From: Erodium maritimum
Lineage: Eukaryota; Streptophyta; Magnoliopsida; Geraniales; Geraniaceae
Direction of reading: 5' to 3'
Length of the DNA: 64,000 nt
Assembly: GCA_963921825.1 (NCBI GenBank)
Contig: OY997594.1
Span: 3,787,001 to 3,851,000 of the forward strand
In this document: positions 45,556 through 56,673 of the stretch, piece by piece
How the letters are laid out: each line of letters opens with the position of its first letter
Numbering within the stretch: the first letter of the stretch is position 1
Program-made: the position numbers and the translations under genes
Notes under the pieces: generated by a model
Databases searched by the model: none
Told to the model about the DNA's origin: nothing
The model's input: only the letters and a program-made list of their open reading frames with translations

Positions 45556-46340
45556 CAATATTCTAACAACATCCAATCTAATTACTTGCAAAATGAACAA
45601 CTTCCACCCTTTTTTCTTCTTAAAAACATCTTCTATTCTACTGTATTAATGTCTAATATTGTAACTGATGCAGTGCATATTGAAGACCTTTTGACAAATC
45701 GGCTAGAAAACCCGAAAATGTAGCATTGTCCGAAATTGACGAAACCTTAGCATTTTTCGGGTCGAAACCTAAATCTTGTTTGTGTCACCTCAATATCCTA
45801 AACTTTCATTAATTTTATCTTAGTACCCACTGTTAACTTTTCATATGATTTTCCATCCAAAACAGATAAAATGATCATAGTACTCTTCATTTTTTTTATC
45901 AACAATTTTTTTTGAAATAAAAACCAACGACTTCAAACTGAAGTCGAAGGTAAGGGCGAAGCCTTCAGTACAGTTACAACGAACAGAGCATTCCACATGG
46001 AATCTCAACAAGGAAAGGTCTAACATATGCCTATAACCAGGTGAAGGAGGATAAGACTTGTTGAGTTTTGGTGGATGGTGACTTAGTCTCTGTGCTGGTT
46101 GCGGGGGTTCCGGCTTTTTGATTTTTCTTTTTCTGTTTTATTGAGCTTAATGGTTGTGAAATATGAGTTTCAGACTCGGTTTTCTTTTGTACTGTTTTCT
46201 AGGGTTAAGACTGGTGTGTCTTCCCTCCCTGTGCTTAATTGTGGTTGTTCTGGGTTCTATACCTGTGTTGTTAGTTTAGTTCTCGTTTGGTTCCCCTTGT
46301 TGGGTTCCGTTGTACTGTGTTTACTTCATGGTTGAAATAT

Positions 46341-46645
46341 GATGAGAGTAAATCTGTCTCCAAAATGGACGATGGCATCTACACTTGAACTGAAACTAAT
46401 TTCCAGTATTTCGGGGTTGAGTTTGTTCCTCTGAACTAGATCTGTAGCAATGTGGTTGTGGGTGCCCTTGTTTCCCGAAAACCCTCACGAGACTTCACTC
46501 GTCCTCTAAGCCACAATTACTTAGGGGTTTAAAAGGCTTATTACATGCGCTAAATGTAATCGTGAGTCCTACGAAAGTGGCCTTTATCTGATTAAATAAC
46601 TTCTATTTTGTGTTTTTATTTGTTTTTGGATGAATAAAAAGTACG
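46341..46645 (+). pseudogene. 3'-end fragment of another lectin gene
   Basis: Starts at the codons for DESKSVS and runs through MDDGIYT, an in-frame TGA and NFQYFGVEFVPLN to the stop at 46437-46439 and the 3' block. It is not identical to gene E, so it is a separate copy, joined to the LINE tail at the inner border of the repeat arm. Confidence 0.8.
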
Positions 46646-47540
46646 GTTTATTTGGGTTTCAGTTTATGGTTTTTGCTCATTTTTTTTCCTTTTTTGAAAA
46701 GGTTTGGCCTTTTGGCGATCATTGCTGGAGTCCATTTGTAATCGTTGGTTTCCACCCTATCACGCCCCAAATCCGGTTTTGACCGGCTCCAGACGTGAAT
46801 TAAAATAAAGATAAATTACAATAACTAAAATAAACTTTAAATAAATAAACTCCGAAAAGGGTATAATCCAAATCCAACCAACGAGTCGAAATCTCAAAAT
46901 GTAATAAAGACAGCAGGTTTAATACAAAAATAAGAAGGTACGTCTCTAATATGGTAAACACTCGGACCCTCAGTGAGCTCCCGAGCCCTGAGACGTCCTA
47001 CAGCCTACTCATCAATGTAACCTATACAAACAATAAACAAGAAGGGGGTGAGCTTACGCTCAGTAGGAAAAAGTAATAAAGTAATAGAACCCCCGTTAAA
47101 AGATAAAACCGATTAGTACAATTATTCAAAGTTTATAATTAATACGATTAACCAAAAGGTGCCGTGAATATAGATCAATAAGAGTTCCAATGCCTTAAAG
47201 AAAGTAACACTCAAGGAGATCAACGGAAGATAACGAATGTAACAAGGAATCGATTAAAGTAACACCCAAACACCGACATACTAAATATCAAATCTCAAGA
47301 CTCTGATCCGTACACTGACTGGTACATCATATCAGATTACCCCTCGGTCCAGAGGAAACACTATCATCGGGGCTGGCGGAATAGTCCCTAAAGGACCACA
47401 GATCATCGGGGTAAAGTGAGTCTCTCCGGAATATTGAAATATAATTATCCCTAAAAATATATATAATAATACAAGTAATTGTAATATTTTAATCGGTCAC
47501 ATGGTAAACATTAACACATACTAAACAGGGTGCAACCAAG
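46646..47540. repeat. Gypsy-type LTR remnant and MITE tail
   Basis: From 46759, cacgccccaaatccgg and ttttgaccgg start a LTR-like sequence also seen at 19052, 37395-37441 and 58446; aggggg/gtgagcttacgctc at about 47045 is typical of such LTRs. From about 47430 it merges into the end of the fold-back MITE and the lectin upstream words. Confidence 0.55.
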
Positions 47541-48380
47541 ATTGAACAGCACGAGCAGTAAAAAAGATCCCGCTCTCTCTAAACCCTAGGGTTAATAGCC
47601 CTCTCTCTTGTCGCAAAAGCACGGCTATGGCTATGGCCATGGCCTTTGTCATGGTCTTGATCCTCTCTTCCACGCATACTCTCTACTGCCTCTTCCTTTT
47701 AGGTCTTGTGCAGGTTTTCCGACCCCGATGCATGGCGACTGACTCACCTCGACATTAGACCTTAACGATGTCCCTTCCGTCGGCGTCTCTAAAGTCGTCG
47801 CAGCCGCCACCTCGGATGTCGCAGGCGCAACGCCACCGTCGCTCCCGACTTATGTCCCGCACCATGGTGTTGGCTCCCCTCCGCCACCAATATCGTGTCT
47901 CCCGGCTTATGTCCGGCTCCTCTCTCCCGCCACAGGCCTGGCCTCCACCACCGCCCCTGCATCTACTAGGAAAACTGAAGTTGCCGCAGCCGCTGCCTCG
48001 GAAGTCCCCGCTTCCGTCTCTACAACTACCACGCCCTCCTCCCTCGCCTCCACCATCGCACACTCTACCCACACGCCCTTGTCTGTCCTTCACCACTGAC
48101 GAAACACTTTGAGCAGTGTTTCGTCAGTCATCTTTACTTTTATTGTTGTTAGGATTTGGTTGTTAGTTCAATACTGTTTTAGTTTGGTTTATCTTAGTTA
48201 TTTCAATATTGTTCTAGTTCAGTTGATTTGGTTGTCAGTTGTAGGTCGCCTTTATGACATTTCAACAGAACGTCTTAAACGCTTTTCAGTAGATAGGGAT
48301 TTTGTCTTTGTCCCGTCAGGACTCTCTAACATGTACTAACTTTCTTAAAAGAAGTATATTGCACGTTTACTAAAAAAAAA
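47541..48380 (+). mobile_element. Retroposon with poly(A), no reverse transcriptase
   Basis: Ends in actaaaaaaaaa at about 48369-48380. Flanked by the similar tracts acagggtgcaaccaa (about 47524-47538) and acaggatgcaaccaa (about 48380-48394), which is both the target duplication and part of the lectin upstream repeat. It contains a C-rich stretch giving Pro-rich reading frames without known domain. Confidence 0.65.
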
Positions 48381-48845
48381 CAGGATGCAACCAAAATCAG
48401 TACCTAACAAGATAAGTTTATGAAAAACATCTTGTTAATTTGTGTTCTACTCCCGAAATGTTCTTAATCATCCCATCCAAGATAAGTTTCACATTAGTAT
48501 TAACAAGTCCAGTAATATGCCGGCCATTTTTGAAGGGTAAATAGTATTCTAATAGGCCACATGGTAAACATTAGTGTATTAAATGGGATGCAAAAAAAAT
48601 AAGTCCCTAACAAAGACAAGCATCTTGCTCTACTCCCGAAGTATTCCTCTCCAATTCACGTTACTTACTATCCATGTCATTTTATACGAGATAAACTAAT
48701 TAGTTAATGAATAAAAAAGAAGCTTGCAGGGTATATTCGGTGCATGCCGATAATATTGATATATTAAATAGACACGAGGAGAAAAATGGGACACTATTTA
48801 AGAATTTTTAATAGTAAACTATTTTTTGGATAAAAGTTTAGGTTA
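48381..48845 (+). promoter_or_regulatory. Orphan lectin-family promoter fragment
   Basis: Contains gccggccatttttgaaggg and gcttgcagggtatattcgg, then the same non-lectin sequence as at 41804 (tgcatgccgataatattg). Confidence 0.55.
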
Positions 48846-49429
48846 ATGTCATCCGACTACCTTAAAAATACTTTGTTTTCACCTGTATGTCCTAACAAAA
48901 CTTTGTGACATATCAGTACCCTAACGAAACATTTTGTTTCAACTTAGTACTTGCTGTTAGTTTTTCATCCATTTTGGATGGAAAATGGTCATGTGTCTGG
49001 CACATGATCCCAATTTTAAAAAAACACCCCTTATTTCTTTAAACCCTAATTAATTGATAAAATGAAATCTGATTTTTCAAAATAAAAATTGATTTTTATA
49101 AAATAAAATCTGATTTTTAAAAATAAAATTGTTTTTTTTAAATATCGATTTTTTAAAATTAATATTAATTTTTATAAATTTAAAAACCAATTTTTATAAA
49201 ATAAATAAATAAAAATAATTTTAGAAATATGTTTTTTAAAAATAAAAATTATTTTTTAAAAAAGTAAAAATTGATTCTTAAAATAATTAAGAAATCTGAT
49301 TTTTATAAAATAAAATCTGATTTTTAAAAATAAATTTTTATTTTTTAAAATTAATTTAAATTTTATAAATTCTAAAATTATCAATATGGGTCATTGGATC
49401 AGGAAATCAAAGGCACAGATTAAAAAAAA
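48846..49429. repeat. AT-rich low-complexity and MITE half
   Basis: 48846-49010 resembles one arm of a fold-back MITE (catccattttggatggaaaa). 49030-49380 is a run of imperfect aaaatctgatttttaaaaat repeats. No gene. Confidence 0.55.
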
Positions 49430-50928
49430 AATCATTAATGACAGAATCATTAATACATATCTTTGTAATTGATTTCGTAATCAATCACCATCTCAAAACT
49501 TTGGTGGTCGTTCGATCCCTTAAATCAATGGTCAAGATTGGTTTGTGTTTCGCACATGAATTCCGGTTTTATCGAAAGTTTGTAGCGAGGACGACGACAA
49601 GGAACCACGCACGGCGACGAGGCTTCACGGTGGCAAAGGAGTTTGTAGCGAGGACGGCTGCGGCTCGAGGCGAACCTTCATCCTTTGTCGCAGACCCAGA
49701 GCAGAGCATGCGAGCATAAGGCCTTGGTGGTACGAGCTTCCTCCACCAAACGTGTGCGGCGATTGTGATTTGTGACTACTAATGTGCGTCAATGGGTTGT
49801 TGAACCCAGCTCGGTTGTGCGGGGGGCTCGTGGATCCGTGTGTGGTGGCTCGAGCTCTCCTCAACGGAGCCTTCTTCGCGTGGAGTACGTATGGCGAGGA
49901 CGATCTGCAAATGAGCATGGTCGAATCTGGACGACGTCGGGGGCTGCTCGAACGAAGGTGGGGTGCGGATGCTCGGAGCAGATACGAGGTGCGACTGAGA
50001 ACAAATACAAGCACTTCTTTATTGTGCAAACTAAGAACAAATATAAACCACAAGATGTGCGCAAGATGCTAGCAATTGTCACTTGCGTGCGCAAATTACT
50101 GGTATCTACCCTAACAGAGTGCTTATACCTACCTATATAGTATTGTTACCTACATACAGAGTGTTGATACCTACATACAGAGTGTTGGTACTACATGCAA
50201 AGTGATGTTATCTTACTTGTAACGGTATTAGTACCTTACATACACAAGTGTTGATACCTTGCCTATACGGGGTGCTGGTAACTTCTACGTTATGCGCGTG
50301 GTCAACACGCGCTCCAACGCGGTTAAAGTTCGCATCATATACTATTACCACCATGCACGTGGAAAGATCTGGTGTGCTTTGATGATGTCATCGTGGCCGC
50401 ATCTTGCGACTCTCGTGCGCTCTTAATTTGCACGATAAGGACCGTTTGAACTGGATACCATCTCGATATATATTATTTTATCTTCTTCATATAATTTTAT
50501 AATATAATCTAAAGGTTATATACATTATGCTATCCTTATGTTCGGTCCACGGACCTTTTGGTACCCTTATGTTTGTTCAATACTTTTGGATACCCTTATG
50601 TTCGGTCCACAGACGGAATTAGCATATAATGTCAGAAAAGTAACAGAATATTCATCTAAGTCTGTCATGTGGCCCTATGCACAGTTAAATGGAATGTGAA
50701 ATAACGATTTTTCCCTCCTTAAAAGATAATGATGTAAGGATCATTTTCCAACAACGCTTCTGTTCTTTTTACTCTTCAAAGTTTGAAGATTTGCAGCATC
50801 TATTTAAGGCTAGTAAAAAAATGCTTTTTACTAGCCTCCAAAAACCACCAGACACAACCTGAACTCTAATTTTAACACGTACATCTGCACATTCTGGACC
50901 TCCGAATCCTTGGATTCTCCGCAGCGCC
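49430..50928 (+). repeat. Copy of the ROD1 upstream flank
   Basis: Inverse equivalent of about 10320-11580, including the short repeats (gtgttgatacctacatacag, 50150-50190) and the segment tccgaatccttggattctcc next to the ROD1 leader. Confidence 0.75.
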
Positions 50929-50936
50929 ACAAAACC

Positions 50937-51334
50937 TGCTATAAAACGATAGGCAATTAAACGAAAGTAGATCAAAACCAAAAACGGAGAATACAACGAT
51001 ATAACGTGGAAAACCCCTCCAAACAACGGAGAGGAAAAAACCACGGGCGACAACCAGCAAAACTTCACTACAGGGAGAATGTTTACACAACGCCGGGGGT
51101 TTACACTGATTCAACTTATCCTTCATGGCAGCTTACAGGTGGTATTTATAGGAGTGGTGTAGAGATACTTCCTACACAATAGGGAAATAAAAAATCTCTA
51201 CAATTAAGACCAAATTTGGGAAACATGGCATAAATTCCCTACATTGATTACTTGCTAATCAAACCAAGACAATTCCCTAAATTAGTTGCTTGGTAACCAA
51301 GCCACAAAAGAGCTTGAATTTGGATCAACTTTCA
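50937..51334 (-). mobile_element. Solo-LTR-like insertion in the pseudogene leader
   Basis: 398 bp starting tgctataaaacg and ending caactttca, flanked by acaaaacc (50929-50936 and 51335-51342). Contains acgtggaaaacccc, as in Copia LTRs. The site is uninterrupted in the functional ROD1 leader. Confidence 0.7.
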
Positions 51335-51378
51335 ACAAAACCTACCACCACTCTCCACTATCATTTGCACCGTCCACC

Positions 51379-52697
51379 GTGAACGGCTCTTCCACCCTTC
51401 TAAAAGTCCGGTGCAAGCCAATCTGCTCCCTCAACGGCCACACGCCGGAGCCCAACGACGCGGCCGCCGGACTACCTTATGGGGTTGGGAGCAGCAAGGC
51501 ATGTTTCATGAATTGGACAATGTGAGACCTTGTTCGCGTCGCTAGGGACCACCGCGTTCCGTGCCTTTTCGCCACCGGTCTCTTGTTTTACATGGCCGTG
51601 GAGTACACCCTCCTCATGGTTCCCTCGTCCGACGCGCCCTTTGATTTGGGTTTCGCCGCCACGCGCAGCCTCCACCGCATTCTGGCTTCTTGGCCGGAGC
51701 TCAACATTGTCCTTGCCGCCCTTAACACGATAATTAACTAACTAATCGACTCAATTTGTAAGTTGGCCTCTAAAATGATATTAGTTTTCCTCAACTGGCT
51801 GTTTGACCTTCAAAGTAATTTGTATCAAAATTCATAAACGGATTTATACATGAATTCTCGTAGTAGAGTATACAATTATAATTAAGTATTCAACTATCAG
51901 TGCGGTTATTTCTGTTTTGGGGGTTTTTCATTTATCTGGGCTTTTTATTCTATCGAGCTTATTGTTTGTTTTTTTTTGAAACGTGAACATACGTATTTTA
52001 TTAATTATGACAATGAATCATAAACATAAATTGGGTCACTGACCCTGAGCTCCAGTATATGTCCGAGACCCCCGTAAAGATTCTGGCGTACTTTGACCTA
52101 TATTTGTAGCCTATTTTGTATCACATACAATAAAATGATATTTGTAGCCTATTTTATATCACATACAATATATTGGGGAAGCCAGTCTGCGTGCGCGTCA
52201 CGGCTCCTTGATGGGACCCATCACGGATCATGCCACGGCTCCTTGACGGAACAGAGAGTTTGTGACCATTTTCGATCTCCGTCACGGCTCCATAGTGGGA
52301 CCCATCACGGATCATGTCACGGCTCCGTGGTGGAGCAGAGAGTTTTGGATGGTCTTGGGCCCTTGATAAAAGTTGTAGATCTCTGAATTCCCTTCGATTT
52401 GACATAAAATTTGAGACAATCGGAATCCGTATGAAGAAGTTATGCCCTTCGCAAGATCATCCATCTTCCAAAACTCCTAAAACCGGGTTTTTCTCTATTT
52501 TAGCCATTTTTTCGATCAAATCGCCTACTAAACATAATGAGAGACACAATACAAGTAACGAGAGAAAAATGGTCTAAATTATACAATACCGGGACTAAAA
52601 TGCTCAAGAATGTGGGCTAAAAACATCTAGAATCGATGCAATTTATGTCCACATCAGTGGACTACTAGGTTACTCCACCCAGCTACCCTTGCCTCAG
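51379..52697 (+). pseudogene. ROD1/PDCT pseudogene (exon 1 and end of exon 2)
   Basis: Exon 1 copy 51379-51729: start codon changed to GTG, a 3-bp deletion in the Gly/Ala-rich stretch, a TGA at 51523 in place of the Arg codon of MRDL, and the donor gtaagt changed to ataatt. Intron 1 is kept to about 51980, then replaced by other repeats; only the last 41 bp of exon 2 remain (52657-52697, encoding YSTQLPLPQ with its donor). Exon 3 is absent. No product is expected. Confidence 0.9.
51985..52656. repeat. LTR-like fragment inside the ROD1 pseudogene
   Basis: Two or three copies of a unit with catcacggatcatg and cacggctcc at 52190-52345, followed by cgtatgaagaagttatgcc, typical of Gypsy LTRs. No coding region. 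Confidence 0.5.
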
Positions 52698-52757
52698 GTT
52701 CATATCCTCTTTCTCCCACTGGCCTATTATTTATGGATTTAATTAGGTTTATTATTT

Positions 52758-53250
52758 ATTTTTTTGATCAGCAACTTTTTTATATATAAAAACCAAGTCT
52801 TTAAAGTGAAAAACAAGGCCAAGAACGAACCCTCACATACATAACAGAATCTTACAAACAAAGTAAACCCCAGTAGGGGTCCCTAGCGCAATTATCTTGC
52901 AGAGTAAGAAATTAAACCGAAACTAGGATGGGTCTAACAATCCTATACCCATATATTTCAACCATGAAGTAAACACAGTACAACGGAACCCAACAAGGGG
53001 AACCAAACGAGAACTAAACTAACAACACAGGTATAGAACCCAGAACAACCACAATTAAGCACAGGGAGGGAAGACACACCAGTCTTAACCCTAGAAAACA
53101 GTACAAAAGAAAACCGAGTCTGAAACTCATATTTCACAACCATTAAGCTCAATAAAACAGAAAAAGAAAAATCAAAAAGCCGGAACCCCCGCAACCAGCA
53201 CAGAGACTAAGTCACCATCCACCAAAACTCAACAAGTCTTATCCTCCTTC
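52758..53250 (-). mobile_element. LINE-type 3' end, intact across the arm border
   Basis: On the minus strand it runs from inside the repeat arm across 52953 to a tail ending gttgctgatcaaaaaaat at about 52758. In the left arm the same sequence is cut at 46340. So this side is the original arrangement. Confidence 0.65.
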
Positions 53251-54208
53251 ACCTGGTTATAGGCATATGTTAGACCTTTCCTTGTTGAGATTCCATGTGG
53301 AATGCTCTGTTCGTTGTAACTGTACTGAAGGCTTCGCCCTTACCTTCGACTTCAGTTTGAAGTCGTTGGTTTTTATTTCAAAAAAAATTGTTGATAAAAA
53401 AAATGAAGAGTACTATGATCATTTTATCTGTTTTGGATGGAAAATCATATGAAAAGTTAACAGTGGGTACTAAGATAAAATTAATGAAAGTTTAGGATAT
53501 TGAGGTGACACAAACAAGATTTAGGTTTCGACCCGAAAAATGCTAAGGTTTCGTCAATTTCGGACAATGCTACATTTTCGGGTTTTCTAGCCGATTTGTC
53601 AAAAGGTCTTCAATATGCACTGCATCAGTTACAATATTAGACATTAATACAGTAGAATAGAAGATGTTTTTAAGAAGAAAAAAGGGTGGAAGTTGTTCAT
53701 TTTGCAAGTAATTAGATTGGATGTTGTTAGAATATTGTCCTGTGCTGCTGAATACCTCACTTTTTATTCACCCGCATACAAATAAAGATACAAATACAAG
53801 TTTTGTAATCAGATAAATGCCACTTTCATAGGACTCACGACTACATTTAGCTTATGTAGCAAGTCTTTTAAACCCCTAAGTTGTCGCCTAGAGGACGAGT
53901 GAAGTCTCGTGAGGGTTTTCAGAATACAAAGGCACCCACGAGTCGTTTGTTTCTAATGGAAGCAAAACATAATTGGCTAGAATATCGTCCTTTGATACTA
54001 AACCTTACTTTTTATTCATCCAAAAAAAATAAAAACACAAAATAGAAGTTATTTAATCAGATAAAGGCCACTTTCGTAGGACTCACGATTACATTTAGCG
54101 CATGTAATAAGCCTTTTAAACCCCTAAGTAACTGTGGCTTAGAGGACGAGTGAAGTCTCGTGAGGGTTTTCGGGAAACAAGGGCACCCACAACCACATTG
54201 CAACAGAT

Positions 54209-55633
54209 CTAGTTCAGAGGAACAAACTCAACCCCGAAATACTGGAAATTAGTTTCAGTTCCGGTGTAGATGCCATCGTCCATTATGGAGACAGATTTGC
54301 TCTCATCATATAGCGTAATGACTTGATTGTAGGAGAATGGAACATCCCACAACCTTTTCTGTCCCACTGCTTCTATTATCGCCTTAGTCATCGGCGGTAC
54401 TCTCACCTTGAACGTTGTATGTGTCGGATGCTGTGACTCGGTCCCTTCTTCCCCCCAAACGATGTTAGCGGAGATCGGCCCGTTGAATACTATTTTGCCG
54501 TCCACCTCAACCGGTATCGGACTCGTAATGCCAACGGAAGTGACCCCAACCTTGAACGATCCATTCGCCGTTGAACTCCAAGTCAATGTAGAGGACTTGG
54601 CCACATAGGACAACACCGCTGTCATTTCAACATCAGATTGACTGTCATTGATAAGCTCATTGGCACCCAACACAACGGCTGTTGGAACGGTAATCCTGAC
54701 GTCGGAGACACGAAAGTCTGAATCTTCCAGGGTGACAATCCACGAAGAGGCACGGTCCACGACTTCATGGTGAGACAACGGGGTAATGGTTGGGTCCGAA
54801 GCAGCGAGGACAGGTACTTGATCGATGTGCACGATTTTGCAGTGCTCGTTGTTCCCCAAACTCTGTAGCGCGAACGTATTATCTTTATCTGCGATTCGAG
54901 TCAGAGAAAAGAGCACGTTTGGATTGGTGGCGTCGGTGTTGTCGGGTGTAGCGGCGAGAACGAAGTTACTAGGCTCGCGAGTCCAGAAGGCATCGTAGTG
55001 TTGGGACTTGATCGAGATGTTTCCGGGGCCAGAAGTGAATACCTCGTGTCCCACGGTCGGGTCAAAAAGCTCGTCGCCTACGAACTGGAGATAATTGGCT
55101 CCTTCTATAGGGCGAGCAGAAAGGTATTTACCTTCCGTAGTGCTCTTGACGGCGATGTTCTTGGGTAAAATCACGAGCGAACTCCAATCAGTGACGGCAC
55201 AGACAGCATCATTGGGAGACTCCGAGGCAAGGTACATGCACGTGTGTCTGTACGTGCCAGGTTGGTCCATCAAGGCAACATACATTTGAGTATTCACGTG
55301 CATGAACCGCACCGCATCGCCCACCAACGTTGGCCGTAACAAAGTGCACGACAGCTTGGTCTGGTCCTCCTCCGGTTCGTTGGCGGAGGCTAGAACCCAG
55401 TTGTCGGCCGATGGGACCCAGTACTTGTTGTTGTAGCAGCTCCTGAGATGGACGAGGGTCTGGTCGGCTCCCGACACTTGTACTTGAAACTTTGTGTACG
55501 GACTCACAACATCGTGGCCTGAAAACTGGAGAAAGCCATGCAACTCTCCTTCCACGTGCACGAACTGCAAGTACTTGTTGTTGTATTGGGATGATAGAAC
55601 CACGTATTCGGGTAATATTGTTGTTGCGGCCAT
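54209..55633 (-). CDS. Amaranthin-like lectin with aerolysin-like domain (gene F)
   Basis: Protein identical to gene E (474 residues), ATG at 55633, TATA at 55734-55741 on the minus strand. Promoter, leader, coding region and 3' flank are all inside the mirrored arm, so E and F should be expressed alike. They are convergent. Presence of two identical genes means short reads cannot separate them. Confidence 0.86.
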   Translation of the reverse strand: MAATTILPEYVVLSSQYNNKYLQFVHVEGELHGFLQFSGHDVVSPYTKFQVQVSGADQTLVHLRSCYNNKYWVPSADNWVLASANEPEEDQTKLSCTLLRPTLVGDAVRFMHVNTQMYVALMDQPGTYRHTCMYLASESPNDAVCAVTDWSSLVILPKNIAVKSTTEGKYLSARPIEGANYLQFVGDELFDPTVGHEVFTSGPGNISIKSQHYDAFWTREPSNFVLAATPDNTDATNPNVLFSLTRIADKDNTFALQSLGNNEHCKIVHIDQVPVLAASDPTITPLSHHEVVDRASSWIVTLEDSDFRVSDVRITVPTAVVLGANELINDSQSDVEMTAVLSYVAKSSTLTWSSTANGSFKVGVTSVGITSPIPVEVDGKIVFNGPISANIVWGEEGTESQHPTHTTFKVRVPPMTKAIIEAVGQKRLWDVPFSYNQVITLYDESKSVSIMDDGIYTGTETNFQYFGVEFVPLN

Positions 55634-56031
55634 TGTTGTCACTCTCACTATTATGTGTGTGTATATATGTAGAGATGCTTTTCTTTCTCTCTCTTCTTTT
55701 GCTGTGTGCTTTCTTAACTCGACTTGCTAAGGTATTTATAGGGACTAAATACTATTATTATCTTTTTATTTTATTCCACGTTTTTGTGAGTTTTATTTAA
55801 TACAACCGAATATACCCTGCAAGCTTCTTTTTTATTCATTAGTTAATTTGTTTATTTATCCCTTATAAAAGGACGTGGATAGTGACGTGTATTGGAGAGG
55901 AACACTTGTTTTGGTTGCATCCCATTTAGTACACTAATGTTTACCATGTGGCCTATTAGAATACTACTTACCCTTCAAGATTGGCTGGCATCTTATTAGG
56001 CTTGGGTTTTAAGAGCAGCTCTGGTGAATTG
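55634..56031 (-). promoter_or_regulatory. Promoter and 5' leader of lectin F
   Basis: Mirror of the gene E promoter. Confidence 0.7.
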
Positions 56032-56400
56032 TTGTAGGATCGACGCCGGGTTGTCGTTGCATGCTTCTACAACGACTCCTTCCACGAGGTCTCGACGTAA
56101 AAAGCGTTGCAGGACTCCTCAGATAGCGAGTGGTATGAGGAAGATTAGAGGAAGCTGATTTTAACTGGTTGATTCTGGTCGTTTTTTGTTAAGAGTTGTT
56201 CCCTGTTTTCTCTTATGGAAACTTTTGTAATCGTGGTTGTTTGCTTTTTGGCTTCTTCTCCTTGGAGAATGACCATAGAATAAAAAAATTTAGCGCTTAT
56301 AAAAAAAATCGCTGCAAGACTCCTACAACGATACGACGCAGCGTTGCAGCGCCTAATGCAGGTTCATTTTAATACATAAGTGCCACAATTTATCTAGAAA
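56032..56400. repeat. Repeat with LINE-tail insertion (mirror 42893-43261)
   Basis: A gttgcagcgcc/gcgttgcagg-rich repeat is split by a short LINE 3' end (about 56105-56290, ending gaccatagaataaaaaaa). An uninterrupted relative lies at 58100-58310. Confidence 0.55.
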
Positions 56401-56512
56401 ATATCGAATTTTAGTACACACGGTCCTTATAGTACAAACTAAGAGCGCACGAGAGCCACAGGACACGGCCAAGATGACGTCAACAGAGCGCACCAGATCT
56501 TGCCACGCCCTC

Positions 56513-56664
56513 AGTATATGTGTATATGTAGAGATACTTTTCTTTCTCTCTCTCTTCTTTTGCTGTGTGCTTTCTTAACTCGACTTGCTAAGGTATTTAT
56601 AGGGACTAAATACTATTATTATATTTTTATTTTATTCCACGTTTTTGTGAGTTTTATTTAATAC
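56513..56664 (-). promoter_or_regulatory. Orphan lectin leader and core promoter
   Basis: Starts exactly at the arm border with gtatatgtgtatatgtagag and runs through the gagagaaag leader and TATA (gtatttatagggac on plus, about 56592-56605). No coding region follows; it was replaced by the repeat arm. Confidence 0.75.
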
Positions 56665-56673
56665 AACCTAATA

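Larger units (their letters stand above)
42778..46340. repeat. Left arm of near-perfect 3.56-kb inverted repeat
   Basis: All mirrored landmarks with 52953-56515 add to 99,293 and every stretch compared was identical. It contains a retroposon piece, the lectin promoter, lectin E, a second lectin 3'-end block (45340-45555) and part of a LINE tail (45890-46340). The outer border continues naturally into 42.7 kb repeat sequence; the inner border cuts the LINE tail. Confidence 0.93.
52953..56515. repeat. Right arm of near-perfect 3.56-kb inverted repeat
   Basis: Mirror of 42778-46340. The outer border (56513-56515) joins directly to a lectin leader/promoter fragment that is not part of the arm. 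Confidence 0.93.

Noticed and set aside
47755..48112. Overlapping 113-114-residue frames on both strands
   Set aside because: Pro/Arg/Gly-rich translations of a GC-rich retroposon part; no family match.
49782..50140. Overlapping frames of 77-142 residues conserved with 11054-11371
   Set aside because: Both strands and several frames are open in both copies and translations do not match a family; similarity is explained by duplication of non-coding DNA.
51379..51729. Second functional ROD1 gene
   Set aside because: Start, donor and reading frame are all destroyed and exon 3 is missing.
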